Shown here: piece after piece, positions 1 to 9,217 of the stretch
Layout of the letters: each line of letters starts with the position of its first letter
Numbering within the stretch: the first letter of the stretch is position 1
Assembly: GCF_000236905.1 (NCBI RefSeq)
Contig: NC_016528.1
Span: 10,001 to 74,000 of the forward strand
Length of the DNA stretch: 64,000 bases
Reading direction: 5' to 3'
DNA from: Tetrapisispora phaffii CBS 4417
Lineage: Eukaryota; Ascomycota; Saccharomycetes; Saccharomycetales; Saccharomycetaceae
Notes under the pieces: model-generated
The model's input: only the letters and a program-made list of their open reading frames with translations
Databases searched by the model: none
Told to the model about the DNA's origin: nothing
Translations under genes and position numbers: made by a program

Positions 1-63
1 TGCACACCTAACACTAGCATCTGCACACCTAACACTAGCATCTGCACACCTAACACTAGCATC
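1..63. repeat. Three tandem copies of a 21-bp CA-rich unit (candidate telomere repeat)
   Basis: Three exact head-to-tail copies of a 21-bp unit beginning TGCACACCTAACACT occupy positions 1-21, 22-42 and 43-63; the array is cut by the window edge, so its true length is unknown. The C/A-rich strand reads 5'->3' rightwards, the orientation expected of a left telomere in yeast, and the complementary strand contains TTAGGTGTG, similar to the TTAGGT/GTG cores of other long-unit budding-yeast telomere repeats. Identity as the telomere repeat is an inference; it could also be a subtelomeric minisatellite. Confidence 0.6.
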
Positions 64-419
64 TGCTCTCCTGACCTATGTCCTCCAGTTCTCTCATCCA
101 TACCTCGATCCAACATCGAAGAATGTCCTACCGAGGTGTGCAAAGCTGGTTGATGTAGCAGTAGCGTTGTTTATAAGTCAGATATAGTGTTCAAAGGTTT
201 GTTTCGAGGAGTTGTTTCCATTTGTTTATCGAGCGTCGACGAGTGAAAAATTTTCACCGACGCACAAATTTCACGGACAGAGGGTAACTGCGACGGCGCG
301 CATTAGGGCATGGCGAGAGCACGGTGTGGACCTGCGCTTGGACCCTTGATATACACCTACCGTCCACTGAGGCATGGATATGGTTTTATACACACTTGCA
401 CAAGTGTCTAACATGCACT
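64..419. other. Subtelomeric spacer without a gene
   Basis: No open reading frame here looks like a real gene. The stretch around 230-330 is richer in G and C than its surroundings and contains a single TTAGGG at 303-308, the core recognised by the yeast subtelomeric factor Tbf1. That match is short and could be accidental. Confidence 0.4.
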
Positions 420-735
420 GACGTACTTAGTTCATACATCCAACACGCATTTCACTCTTACAACACACCTAACACTCTTAGGCACTCGAACATATTCTTA
501 TACACACATTTCACTCTTCAAACAAGTCTTATACGCACTTAGGCATGTGGATATAGTTTTATATACACCTGTACATGCATCCAACACGCATTTTACTCTC
601 CAAACACACCTAATATACACATTTCACTCTCCAAACACACCGAACACACTCAGACACTTGCAAATACGTCTAACACACCTCACTCTCCACACATCGAACA
701 CACCTCACTCTCCACACATCGAACACACCTCACAG
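420..735. repeat. Degenerate CA-rich subtelomeric repeat region
   Basis: A region of variants of CATTTCACTCTCCAAACACA and ACACACCTAACACTCTTAGG, mutually diverged and irregularly spaced. One variant at 464-476 shares ACACCTAACACT with the 21-bp unit at the window start, suggesting decayed copies of the terminal repeat or a related satellite. Apparent reading frames across it are simple-sequence translations and are not called as genes. Confidence 0.6.
674..733. repeat. 25-bp tandem repeat, two full copies plus a partial third
   Basis: The unit starting CACACCTCACTCTCCACACA is present at 674-698 and again, identical, at 699-723, followed by the first ten bases of a third copy up to 733. It lies inside the wider CA-rich repeat region. 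Confidence 0.8.
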
Positions 736-956
736 CACCAAAAAAGATTGCAGCATCTGAGTTTCGCGTATGGTCACCCACTACACTACTCGGTCAGACT
801 CTTACCAGCTTAACTACAGTTGATCGGACGGGAAACGGTGCTTTCTGGTAGATATGGCCGCAACCGAAAGTCCTTGCTAAACATACCCCTATATCCCTCC
901 GCCCCTACAACTTATCTATTCTATTAGTGTTTGTGTTATATATTCTTGATATTGTT

Positions 957-1094
957 GCTCAATAGTTGTATTCATTACTTTAATATATTAATAGTTGTTA
1001 AATTATATACTATATAATTAGATTAACCTCTCTAGTCTCTTGGACCTGGATCAATGAATTATTAACTATTGATTACCGGGGTTTATATATACAT
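957..1094. repeat. Diverged ~138-bp direct repeat, copy A
   Basis: This copy is clearly similar to 1134-1272. Both begin CTCAATAGTTG, share the blocks CTTGGACCTGGATCAATGAA and TTACCGGGGTTTATATATAC, and differ by scattered substitutions and small indels. They may be remnants of a retrotransposon LTR, since a copia RNase-H-like relic lies just to the right on the minus strand, but no complete LTR ends are defined. Confidence 0.7.
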
Positions 1095-1133
1095 ATTTGT
1101 GGAGAAACAAGCTCATGTTGGTTAGTACCAACT

Positions 1134-1272
1134 GCTCAATAGTTGTGTTCATTGCCTTAATATACTAAAATGTTGTTAGATTATATACTTTATATCTAAA
1201 TTAACCTCTCTGGTCTCTTGGACCTGGATCAATGAATTATTTACTATTGGTTACCGGGGTTTATATATACAT
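1134..1272. repeat. Diverged ~138-bp direct repeat, copy B
   Basis: Partner of the copy at 957-1094, with a start-to-start offset of about 177 bp. The sequence immediately left of it (1115-1133) is TGTTGGTTAGTACCAACTG and begins with the TGTTGG typical of yeast LTR 5' ends; this is not present in the same form before copy A. To the right (1297-1320) lies a 24-bp quasi-palindrome centred on GACGACGTCGTC. Confidence 0.65.
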
Positions 1273-1378
1273 CATATTTCAGTCTACCGTTCTGTCCAAC
1301 GAGACGACGTCGTCGAGTTGAACACGTACGGCAGGCTGATGGTTCTACAGTACTATTTATGCATTAGGAATTCTGCTA

Positions 1379-1740
1379 TTACATTCTTGCAGGCACTATT
1401 GTTTCAGGTTTGCAACAATAATCTCCTAAAGAGGTAATATCTGGTATCGTATAGTCACTTATACGACCAGTCTCATTTCCAACACCAACATCTAAGTTAG
1501 TGTCATCAGTCACGTTAGTTGCTCTAGAGTAGTCCATCTTCTTAATAGTTAAATAATCGATTGGTCCTTTTATTAATATATTTAATACAAATCTATATAG
1601 AGTTAGATGTCCTCCTTATATATGAGTTTATCTGACAGTTGAATGAACACGTACATATGTTCGGTCTTCCTAAGATCTTTAGTGCTGTATTGTACATCTG
1701 TGTTTATCACGTAGCCATTTACATTGTAGTGAAAATTTTT
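1379..1740 (-). mobile_element. Decayed Ty1/copia Pol C-terminus (RNase H tail), minus strand
   Basis: Two overlapping minus-strand reading frames without a usual start (about 1603-1740, then 1379-1615) join through one frameshift near 1605. Read in order they resemble the end of copia-type RNase H: a KTEH stretch at the position of the family's TKHI motif, a YKED segment, then NILIKGPIDYLTIKKM at the place of the usual ADILTKPL...FKKL ending, followed by a short acidic tail and a stop at 1379-1381. The assignment rests on motif order and pattern, not on an alignment, and other explanations are possible. If correct, the element points left, so the repeats at 957-1272 could be its 3' flank or LTR. 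Confidence 0.45.
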
Positions 1741-1939
1741 TATCTATCATCTGGAAGACTGTTCTAGACCTTCTTTCCATTAGTAAGTGATCAATTGGTT
1801 CTGAACTCAAAGTGTCATAAACACTTAGTTTTGTCACAGACACTACAATAATTCTGACACAACTAAACCAGTCAAAGCTAAGACATTCAAGGAACTGACA
1901 TGTAATTGGATTTCATAAGATATTTCGTTATGGGCGTTA

Positions 1940-2005
1940 TGTTGGATATAAAAATTGTTGAAAATATTTATATGTTACCTGAATTGATTTAGTGTCTGGC
2001 CCAAT
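1940..2005 (+). repeat. LTR-like fragment starting TGTTGGATATAAAA
   Basis: This stretch is similar over about 60 bp to 4065-4130: both begin TGTTGGATATAAAA, continue with AATATTTATAT, and then have a (TT/TG)CCTRA..TTGATWTAGTGT block. TGTTGG is the usual 5' terminus of yeast copia LTRs. It appears to be a truncated solo-LTR remnant in the same orientation as the element at 4065. Confidence 0.5.
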
Positions 2006-2407
2006 ATTATGATACATACTTGAATTAGGAAAGAGTCAATATCGCATTCGTGATATTTTAGTAATCGTATAACTGAAATAGGCGAACGTCACAGTCCAGG
2101 TTGGAACAGAAAATCACTTGATATAATTGATATGTCTTGGGAAGATGGAATGGCTTCGTGATCGTGACAGAAATCATTGGTATAACTACCAGGGTTTTTC
2201 CAGCCATGTAAAATAAATGAACTGTCTTAATCAACTTGTGTAATTAGTATATTTTATATAGATCCCCACGGAGAATGATAATAAATTACTGACTCTTAAC
2301 AATGAATAATCAATTAAAATCTAATATTCAACACAAAATATATTTCTACAAAATCCCTTTAGAAAAAGGCATTAAAAAATCAACATCAACATAAAAGATT
2401 ATAATGA
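2006..2407. other. AT-rich spacer downstream of the killer-like gene
   Basis: No gene or clear repeat is visible. The final 150 bases before the stop codon of the minus-strand gene at 2408 are strongly A/T-rich, as expected for a yeast 3' end. Confidence 0.4.
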
Positions 2408-3388
2408 CTAACAAGTACCGTCGATACCACCATATTGGTTAGCATATATCTCACCAACAATAGCCGAATTTTCTCTCACTGTAGTATCTCCATCACTGGC
2501 ACTTAAGCAGAATTTTGAGGGAATATTGTTGTTATCAATACTTGCAATTGCCATTCCAATCTGTTCCCAGTCTTGCTTGTAGTCTGAGCTGTAAGTGTTT
2601 AAATGTTGTTCCAAATCGTTACACCTACCTGGATTTGCCCCGTAAGTATTATATGACCACCATGTTGCAGTTTCATCACGCTTCAACAATTGAGAATCAT
2701 TAATCCAAGCAACAAATATTTCATGTTGAGAAGCAATATCGTTTTTGCTTGTTAAAGTAGTGATCATAGTACCGTTTGAATGCATATATGAATAGGTCAC
2801 AGGAACGTAATTCCCGTTTTTTGTAAAATCAATAGCTAAAGGCACAGATGCATTAGAAACAATGGAATATGGTGTGATATAATAATATTGTATTAAATCC
2901 CAATCAACAATTTCTCTTTTCATCAACGCTTCTTGAAAAAAATCTTCTAAATATGTATCTTTTGTAATAATCTGGCCGTTGCTGGTATTTGTGTAACTCA
3001 CAATATTAGAATCTCTCGTAGAAATTGCAACACCAGTTTTCTCCCATTCCCAATTCCAATCACTTGTACCGTAAGCAGCAAATGCAGCACCAGCAGCAGC
3101 GAGGACCAACGACGTTGCAAACCAGCCTAAGCAAGCAACTGCACCGCCTTCTCCAAATGTCAGTGCCCCGATTGCAACTTGGGCTTCAGGAGTACACACT
3201 ACACCTGTAATTTTTGCACTACCAGCTGCGGCACCTATAAAAATAGTAGCACCCGAACCACATATTACTTCTTTAAATGATCTCTTAATAATTGGAATAG
3301 CATCGGTAAATGCGAATATCAAGACTAACGATAATAAAAGTGTTATTCTCCCACTTGTAAACAAATAAGTAGTGGGCAATTTAGTCAT
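2408..3388 (-). CDS. Predicted secreted, Kex2-processed protein resembling yeast killer preprotoxins
   Basis: 326 codons from an ATG at 3388. A hydrophobic N-terminal segment (about residues 15-30) looks like a signal peptide. Lys-Arg dibasic sites follow at about 35-36, 157-158 and 236-237, the pattern cleaved by Kex2 in secreted yeast precursors. Residues about 42-107 are rich in Gly and Ala with a long hydrophobic stretch, the kind of segment that could enter membranes. Potential N-glycosylation sites occur near 134, 179, 205 and 230, and several Cys are spaced through the mature region. This architecture, plus the subtelomeric position between transposon relics, fits the chromosomally encoded K1-like/KHS-like killer toxin precursors of budding yeasts. 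I cannot assign a named family, and toxicity is not shown. The frame is intact, with no stop or frameshift. Confidence 0.6.
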   Translation of the reverse strand: MTKLPTTYLFTSGRITLLLSLVLIFAFTDAIPIIKRSFKEVICGSGATIFIGAAAGSAKITGVVCTPEAQVAIGALTFGEGGAVACLGWFATSLVLAAAGAAFAAYGTSDWNWEWEKTGVAISTRDSNIVSYTNTSNGQIITKDTYLEDFFQEALMKREIVDWDLIQYYYITPYSIVSNASVPLAIDFTKNGNYVPVTYSYMHSNGTMITTLTSKNDIASQHEIFVAWINDSQLLKRDETATWWSYNTYGANPGRCNDLEQHLNTYSSDYKQDWEQIGMAIASIDNNNIPSKFCLSASDGDTTVRENSAIVGEIYANQYGGIDGTC

Positions 3389-4064
3389 TTTGTCCTTAAC
3401 CTTTCTTCTCTACTATTTAATGTATACTACGAAATCTCTATTTGTAAAATTTTTTCATGCTCGAAACATGTCACTATTTATACAAGTTTTTTGAACCAGA
3501 TGAAACATACATACCTGTCCTAATTGTTGTACCTTTGCAGTCTTTCAGCGAGATATAGTAACCGCCTGACCTTATTACTCTAGCGAAGATAGATAACCTG
3601 CCCAATTTAGATAATTCCAAACAACAAGTATTTTATTTCCAATTGAACTGAGAATGGAAACATAGAGCACAGTGATGATACATGCAGGTGGGCGCCGTAA
3701 ACGTTAGCGACCGTGGGCAGCAACGCAATTCAGTTACCATGTAAGTGAGTATTTGGTTGCATCAATTGATGTGACGTAAGCCGTTATAACACTAAAGAAA
3801 ATAAAACACCGCGCACGAAATGCGTATCTGCAGCGCGGGATTTGTGCATGGAAAATGTATTACGAAAAATGAAATTTTTATAAAACAAACACTGCGAAGT
3901 AATAACTGGAGACGCTTTCATACGTAGCAATTTTCGTCGGATCTATTAGTTGTTCTATACGGCACGGACGTGTTCAGTCTTTCTAAAAACTACCGTTTCG
4001 AAATTCGAAAATATGTTTCACTATAGTATCGTTCCCAGAACAACCGTTAAGTTGCATGAAAAAT
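3389..4064. other. Upstream region of the killer-like gene
   Basis: AT-rich DNA without a gene. It holds the promoter side of the minus-strand gene ending at 3388 and a moderately GC-richer patch around 3690-3850. No repeat or RNA gene is recognised. Confidence 0.4.
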
Positions 4065-4590
4065 TGTTGGATATAAAAGTTGATAACAATATTTATATCT
4101 TGCCTAACTTGATATAGTGTTGTCGTATTGGTTCAAACCGCTGAACCTGTATTACTACTAATAGACGTTTATACGTATTTAAACGATCTCCTTCCCAGAT
4201 GGGGAGAGGAGCGCAGGAGCGCCCAACGGCGCATACTGCTGTATTATACCACTGTATTTAGTAATTCTAATGTTTATTTCTCTTCATATATCTATAACTA
4301 ACAGTCCCTCCTCGAATAAACCGGCTAGTATTCGACTTGAGCCTTTTGAATATTTCGAGAGTAAGTGCAACGTTACTACCATTCTCGTAGAAGTTCAGGA
4401 AAATGCTATAATCAAGGAAGCCGTAAGTTTTACTGGACACAGCCGTTAAGACTGCAATTTTGACAAGTTCCGAAGTCCATGTCCAGGCTATTATTAGACA
4501 GTATACCTCGACTCATTTCAATCAGTCATCAATTCAGGACATGGCTTTCATAAAGGAAACTTATGGTAGGGTAAAGTTAGCACTACCGCC

Positions 4591-5258
4591 ATGTTATTTA
4601 ACCAGAACAAGTCAGTGTTTAACAAGTTGATCGAAGAACAACAATCCTGGACTAGAAAATCTCATAAAACTATTGCAAAACAGATTATTGCTGCAGAACG
4701 AGGCACTCACTTGTTTGACAGTGAAAAAGAAAATAATATGCACAAAGTCCTGGATCATTTTGAGACTCTGATGCTATTGCATTGAACCCTGATCACCAGG
4801 CCACATGTTTGAATTTGTTAAGAAGAAATGCGACTATCAACTCCAGTGATGTCATTTCTGTTATCTCCAACAATGTCTCTACTAACAATACCTCAATGAT
4901 AGCAACCTGCAGATTCAGATCCAGATCCCAGAAAGCTGGTAAAAAACAACGTAAGAAGAAGTATCAACTATGCGAAAAAGACCACTACTTGAATGAATGT
5001 CCTAGATTCAAGGAGGCTTTTTTAGATGCGGCCATTATTAAACATTATGCTAATAAGAAGAATGATAATTCCTGGGTAACTGCTGCGGAAACTGATATTA
5101 ACAAAGACAATTGGGTCTTTGATAGTGGTAGTACGGTTCACATCTGTAATGACAAAACTATGTTCACAGAGTTTCAGAATGGAACAGGATCTCAAATTTC
5201 TGGTGTAGCTGATAATGCCGAGATCAAAGGCTATTGCTGCCGTTATGGTAGGATATGA
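4591..5258 (+). pseudogene. Copia Gag - protease relic
   Basis: Frame 1 (4591-4785) and a second frame running to the stop at 5256-5258 form one Gag-like product separated by a frameshift near 4760; a further Gag segment in another frame lies upstream (about 4446-4625). The second frame carries a CCHC-like zinc knuckle (CEKDHYLNEC preceded by a basic GKKQRKKK run) and then WVFDSGSTVHIC, the W-x-x-DSG(A/S)-x-x-H-x-x signature of copia aspartic proteases with the catalytic Asp-Ser-Gly. The frame then runs into a junction near 5236 and stops. Confidence 0.75.
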
Positions 5259-5379
5259 TTCCCAAAGAAAGTTTTATAGATTGTACCATGCGGAATCTAA
5301 GAAAATTTACACTTCAAGTCAAGTCAGGTTTGATGAACATAGCTATCCACTAACTGAGTCGCAGTATTTTCGAGAATAG
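5236..5379 (+). pseudogene. Copia integrase C-terminal fragment
   Basis: A 47-codon open frame, shifted relative to the protease frame, reads MVGYDSQRKFYRLYH at its start and then ...SSQVRFDE, closely matching the conserved copia integrase C-terminal pattern VGY...KGYR(L/V)(W/Y)...(S)RDV.FDE. It ends at a TAG (5377-5379). It sits directly after the protease, so the intervening integrase core has been deleted. Confidence 0.65.
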
Positions 5380-6822
5380 AGTACTTATTATTACAAAACA
5401 GTGGAACAAATAATTACATAATTAAAATATATCCAACATGCATCATGCTAACACTCCTAAAATGAACATTTACAAAACATTAAAAAGCATATTTTAAACT
5501 ATTACAATGCTATTTTGTACCTTAATTGTGGGATAAAATATAGTTAAACGTCTTTTTCTTGTGACGAATAATCTACAACGTCGTTTACCATAAAATGGTG
5601 CCATTACATTATCATCTACTAAGGTACGACACCCTTATTTAAAGAAGAAAGGTTTGATTTATACTCTGAATGGTTGTATGAAGAAATTATGCACATTTAC
5701 AAATAGTAGTAACATACAAAGATAGTATATAGTTCTGCTCAACTAGAGACAACTGCTATTTAATGATAAAAAAGTCAACCCTATGTTTTAAAGTCCAGAT
5801 CTATCTGAGAATGTCAAATTTATTTTAAGGATTGAGCTAATTTTCAAATGTCTGCCTGTCACAGTCATGGTATCTGTCACAGGTTGCATAGCAAAGAAAC
5901 AAGTTATCGCTTATATGGCCTGTCATTTCGTGATGCCATTTTTGTTTAAAGATTAATCAAGTACCAGTTGGATTATTCTATCTACCGCTAAATCTGTAAA
6001 GGTTCTTAATTAATGTTTACCGTACTGACTGAAAAAATAACTAAATAGGAGTTACTTTGCTAAACAAAACTAAACGATATGTGTAGCAATTAGTTAGAAA
6101 TGTTATTCTTCCCTTACAACAGATTAAGTGAAGTGGACATCTTAAATCTATCGCAATAAGATATACTCGCATACCATGGTTTTAGATCAATAATTGACTA
6201 TTATAATCTATAGTATAATTTTGTGACTTTTTTCAGTCATGTTATATAGTCACATAGCCCATCTATTCTGCCCTTTGTTCCTGATCAAGAAATGAAATAT
6301 GGTACTATATCGATTCAAGGAAATTATCACCCAATTGCGCTGTAAAATTTCTGCTGTAAACAAGTCAGAAAGTTTCAATAAATAAAACCTGTAATAATCA
6401 GGAAAAAAAGATATTCAGCAACTTAAAAACTATCGTCATACATGCTTTTAAATTCTCAATAACCATTGATTTCATTATGCTTCCTCATCTTATTTAGTCA
6501 CGCATTATGACATAATATGTTATAGTTTCCATAAAATCATATTGTATGTTTATTCTAGCTGATTGAAACGTTTTAATCATTATCACTCCAAAATTTCATA
6601 TACTCCGTAATAACTGTAATGTTTTATTTTTCTAAATATTATATCTATTTATTTTACCAATTATAAAATATCAGATCAACTGAGTAAAATCCCCTTTTTT
6701 TATAAATTCCTTTTACGATATAGTATCCTTAAGTGAAAAAGCTATATTTATCGCTTAAAAAGTTATGAGTGAACGATTGCTTTAGCGTGATCATGATCAT
6801 TTAGGTTTTGATCCTAACATAA
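5380..6822. other. Long AT-rich gap between the copia relic and ERO1
   Basis: About 1.4 kb without a convincing gene. Short open frames around 5600-5720 look vaguely coding but are too short and unmatched to call, and may be further transposon decay. The part near 6600-6822 is the 3' flank of ERO1 and contains a 12-bp palindrome TGATCATGATCA near 6787. No tRNA or other RNA gene is recognised. Confidence 0.4.
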
Positions 6823-8547
6823 TCACTGAAGATCTAGTGTGTATTCGGCTGAATTGTGATGTTCGTTTACATAATTATCAACACCGACAAATTTGTTCCA
6901 TGTTCTACTCATGATAGAAAGTGTCATATTAAAGAGATTTCTTGGTAAATCAACATAACTTCTCCATAAAAAGGTTAAAGCTTCATTCAAATTGTGTATT
7001 TCATGTTTCCATGCCTTTTTCCATCTGTTTTCAGAAGTTATATCTGTGTCTACCCTTCTTTTTTTAGTCGACATATCCAAATCAGTGAATTCGTTCATCT
7101 TCTTCTCTTCTTTTGGTCTTTCATCTTTAACCTTAGGGTTTAAGCTATTATTTAAACTCTTATTCATTTCATTCATTGATTCAGATATTAGTTTACCAGC
7201 ATTTCTCACAACTTTGAAAAAATTGTCCATTTGGAAATAATTTGCTAGCTTACTACCATTGTCAGATAATCTTTCATTATACAATCTTTCAAAATTGTTG
7301 ATAGAATCTATTGATTTAGATAATCTATCCAAAGTGTTAAACAAAGCAATTAACTCATATTTTGTCAATTTATCGACAACGTTTTGTTTTGTTTCCTCAT
7401 CGGCATCATCCAGTTCAAATAAGATTTTTAGACTTGTTGCATAGCCAGTTGTTTGAACTTTGCCCCATAGTCTACACCTGTCACAATGTACACAATCCAT
7501 GATCTCAGTAACATTTTTGAATCTTTGTCTGAATTCGTCCTTTAATAATAAACTCAAATCATCTTCAAATACTAAATCTTCATTGAAAATTCTAGAGTCA
7601 AATTGAGAAATGATATCAATAATCTTAGTCTTAACAGATTCATCATAAGAATTACAGAATTCTAGATTTTTTAGGTAAGGTTGAATTTTCCACAATGCTT
7701 TTGAGATAATAGCATAATTAAAATAAATGTTTGAAACTCTTTCAGGAAAATTACCCACTCTAGCCATGAAGAGATCCAAATTAGGTTCCCATTTACCAGT
7801 TTCAGTGTTCAAATATTCATTTGATAAATGTGTGCCAATAGAGGCATGGAGACCAGATACTAACCTATAAAAAACATCTTTTGCCAATGATGCAGAAGCT
7901 TCATTCACAGTGAAACAGTTATCTTGGTAAATGCTTTGCCAAACTTGGCCAGCTTGTTTACCACCATAACCTGTGAATCTTTCTGGATTAGCACTTAAAT
8001 CGACTAAAACTGAGTCACGGTTAGCAAAATCTGCGGTATCACAATAGTCAACATTGGATTCATCTTCTAACTTGTTGTCCAAAGAACTGGTAGTTTTTCC
8101 AGATCCAGCACACAATTGATCAAGAAACTTACATTCATCATCTTTTGTGGAATCTTCCTCAATACTGTCATTGCTGAAGCTACCTAATGCATCAGGTTGC
8201 CAATATTCTGGTAGACTATCCCAATCCTCCACTACATCGACAGCACATGCTCTATGAAGACATTGTGCATTATTGTCTTCCCAAAAGGGACATTGTTTGT
8301 ATAAATTGAGCTTGAAATATTTAAAAAAATCGGTTGCCACCAACGAAATAACATCTGGTCTAATTTTTTTATTCATTTCATTAATTTCTTGAAAAGTAAT
8401 TTCACAAGTAGAACCAATCTTTTCATCTTTATCCATTTTACAAAAATTAATAGCCTCCAATACAGGTTCCTGTTCAGGAGCCAAAGTTTCTCCTAGCACA
8501 ACATTAGATATCCCAACAAGGGGTATAATCAGTTTATTAAATTTCAT
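6823..8547 (-). CDS. ERO1: ER thiol oxidase Ero1
   Basis: 574 aa, ATG at 8547, against about 563 in S. cerevisiae. Ero1 is the FAD-dependent sulfhydryl oxidase of the ER lumen that re-oxidises protein disulfide isomerase with O2. A hydrophobic N-terminus (residues 5-20) is the signal peptide. The shuttle pair is visible as C96-LHRA-C101 (CX4C), and the flavin-proximal active site as C352-VH-C355-DR-C358 (CX2CX2C), virtually the numbering known for the yeast enzyme. The FAD-binding segments ERFTGYGG and HLSNEYL-like motifs are present around 189-245. The C-terminal ~120 residues are more variable and charged, as in yeast, where the tail mediates membrane association. A three-unit heat-shock element lies about 510 bp upstream. 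No truncation or frameshift is seen. Confidence 0.97.
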   Translation of the reverse strand: MKFNKLIIPLVGISNVVLGETLAPEQEPVLEAINFCKMDKDEKIGSTCEITFQEINEMNKKIRPDVISLVATDFFKYFKLNLYKQCPFWEDNNAQCLHRACAVDVVEDWDSLPEYWQPDALGSFSNDSIEEDSTKDDECKFLDQLCAGSGKTTSSLDNKLEDESNVDYCDTADFANRDSVLVDLSANPERFTGYGGKQAGQVWQSIYQDNCFTVNEASASLAKDVFYRLVSGLHASIGTHLSNEYLNTETGKWEPNLDLFMARVGNFPERVSNIYFNYAIISKALWKIQPYLKNLEFCNSYDESVKTKIIDIISQFDSRIFNEDLVFEDDLSLLLKDEFRQRFKNVTEIMDCVHCDRCRLWGKVQTTGYATSLKILFELDDADEETKQNVVDKLTKYELIALFNTLDRLSKSIDSINNFERLYNERLSDNGSKLANYFQMDNFFKVVRNAGKLISESMNEMNKSLNNSLNPKVKDERPKEEKKMNEFTDLDMSTKKRRVDTDITSENRWKKAWKHEIHNLNEALTFLWRSYVDLPRNLFNMTLSIMSRTWNKFVGVDNYVNEHHNSAEYTLDLQ

Positions 8548-9217
8548 TTTCCACTAAACTATATCAAAATAATATTAGCGATGTTGTTCTATCTGTGTTT
8601 TCCTATCCTAAAAAAGATCAACAAAAATGACACCTATGGATATAAATATATGTTTAATCTTTTGTGCGGAAGTGTTATTGATAATATATCTTCACCTATA
8701 TATATGACAAAAATGAACCAAGTGCTTTTAATAACTAATCAATTTAAAAGAGTTCACAAATTATTTGTTATATTGTACGTGATCATAATTGCGCTTCTAA
8801 AAAATTTCAATTAATAATCATAAGAATCGGATACCGTAAAGATAGAAAAAAGAACCAATTTTCTATACTTTAAAGGTTTGACTATTTAGTTAGACACTTG
8901 GTAGATATTTTTAGAACCGTATGTATGCATGCAAGGCAGCTTTGAGATTGCCAGATGTTTCAATTTAGTGCTTGGTACTAGTCTTTACGGAATAAATGCT
9001 CAGTTTCTCGACAATGGACTAAGGACAACGAGGCGCAGAAAATATGTCGGTAGAACGAACCTTCTGGAAGTTTTTAGTATATATAAATTAATATAAGTGT
9101 ATTTGACTTAAACATGCAAGAATATATTGTTTCTTTTAAGTAGGATACGCTAGAATGTAAGATACGTACATGCGTTTCGAGAAACTATTGTGCGTTATGT
9201 GTATTATATTGAAACAT
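8548..9217. other. ERO1 promoter / RAD10 3' region
   Basis: The gap between the ERO1 start (minus strand) and the RAD10 stop (minus strand). The notable element is the heat-shock element at 9057-9069. A 77-codon frame at 8581-8814 is AT-driven, lies in the promoter of ERO1 and is not called. Confidence 0.5.
9057..9069. promoter_or_regulatory. Heat-shock element (three units) in ERO1 promoter
   Basis: The sequence GAAccTTCtgGAA is a perfect inverted array of three nGAAn units, the Hsf1 binding consensus. It is about 510 bp upstream of the ERO1 ATG and downstream of RAD10, so ERO1 is the likely target. ERO1 is known to be responsive to Hsf1 as well as to the unfolded protein response in S. cerevisiae. 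Confidence 0.55.

Larger units (their letters stand above)
4065..5379 (+). mobile_element. Internally deleted, decayed Ty1/copia retrotransposon
   Basis: A plus-strand relic begins with an LTR-like sequence at 4065 (TGTTGGATATAAAA, possibly running to a TAACA near 4310). It continues through Gag-like frames (about 4443-4850), a zinc knuckle and aspartic protease (4960-5240), and then jumps to a short integrase C-terminus that ends at 5379. Most of integrase and all of reverse transcriptase and RNase H are absent, and several frameshifts interrupt Gag. No 3' LTR is obvious, although the minus strand near 5427-5438 reads TGTTGGATATAT and may be a fragment. The element cannot encode a full set of transposition proteins. 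Confidence 0.7.

Noticed and set aside
324..813. Two plus-strand frames (72 and 88 codons) in the CA-rich subtelomere
   Set aside because: They are translations of degenerate repeats (His/Thr/Leu-rich), with no conserved features.
8581..8814. 77-codon frame upstream of ERO1
   Set aside because: Composition is that of AT-rich promoter sequence, and it overlaps the ERO1 leader and promoter.
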